Source: an uncultured Oscillospiraceae bacterium (GTDB lineage Bacteria; Bacillota; Clostridia; Oscillospirales; Oscillospiraceae). From it: a stretch of 21,780 nt of DNA. This document shows, one piece after another, positions 21,780 to 21,780 of the stretch. The notes below the pieces were generated by a model. It had not been told where the DNA came from. It saw only the letters and a list, made by a program, of their open reading frames with translations, and ran no database searches. Numbering within the stretch: the stretch's first letter is position 1; each line of letters begins with the position of its first letter. The stretch lies in contig CAAFMG010000095.1 of assembly GCA_900763965.1 (NCBI GenBank), forward strand, positions 1 through 21,780, read 5' to 3'. A program made the translations under genes and the position numbers.

Positions 21780-21780
21780 C

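Overview
The window looks like chromosomal DNA of an anaerobic, GC-rich member of the Clostridia, most likely a gut Oscillospirales/Ruminococcaceae-type organism. This is inferred from Firmicutes-style AGGAGG ribosome binding sites, many clean TTGACA-17-TATAAT promoters, short lipoprotein signals of the MKK..LAACG kind, and gene families common in gut Clostridia. No rRNA, CRISPR array or complete transposase gene was seen.

Left part (1-3170): the 5' part of a DUF4143-type AAA ATPase, a tRNA-Ala(GGC), and a two-gene operon in which a 57-residue membrane peptide with the GGADGPT motif of Na+-translocating decarboxylase beta subunits overlaps a uridine-phosphorylase-type nucleoside phosphorylase. 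Next comes a palindromic MITE-like repeat, then a short-chain dehydrogenase that closely resembles clostridial 12alpha-hydroxysteroid dehydrogenase (bile acid modification).

Middle part (3170-11690): a CDF metal exporter lies behind a long structured leader (riboswitch candidate with terminator). Upstream of it is a four-gene ABC importer whose binding protein resembles YnjB. Divergent from the importer is a tightly overlapped four-gene operon: nucleoside hydrolase, DUF2064/TIGR04282 GT-A protein, an APH-fold kinase-like protein with an altered catalytic loop, and a TIGR04283 family-2 glycosyltransferase. Importer plus hydrolase, kinase-like protein and two transferases suggest uptake and remodelling of a nucleoside or sugar-like compound. 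This is the best candidate here for an undescribed pathway.

An AT-rich island (about 11733-12885) carries a DUF2089 zinc-ribbon regulator. It is bracketed by two identical 40-bp copies of a perfectly palindromic terminator, as if inserted with duplication of the flank.

Right part (12930-20800): a leftward operon of two TVP38/TMEM64 membrane proteins and a double-CCG Fe-S protein diverges from a lipoprotein that fuses a rhodanese domain to a PstS-type oxyanion-binding domain. After an HdeD-like membrane protein on the opposite strand come a DUF1003 membrane protein and pstC-pstA-pstB. Together they form an unusual Pst-type transporter whose binding protein carries a sulfurtransferase fold. 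A second copy of the palindromic repeat and a perfect bidirectional terminator follow pstB. The window ends with a leftward lipoprotein of unknown function and a hairpin-rich edge that may be the start of another element.
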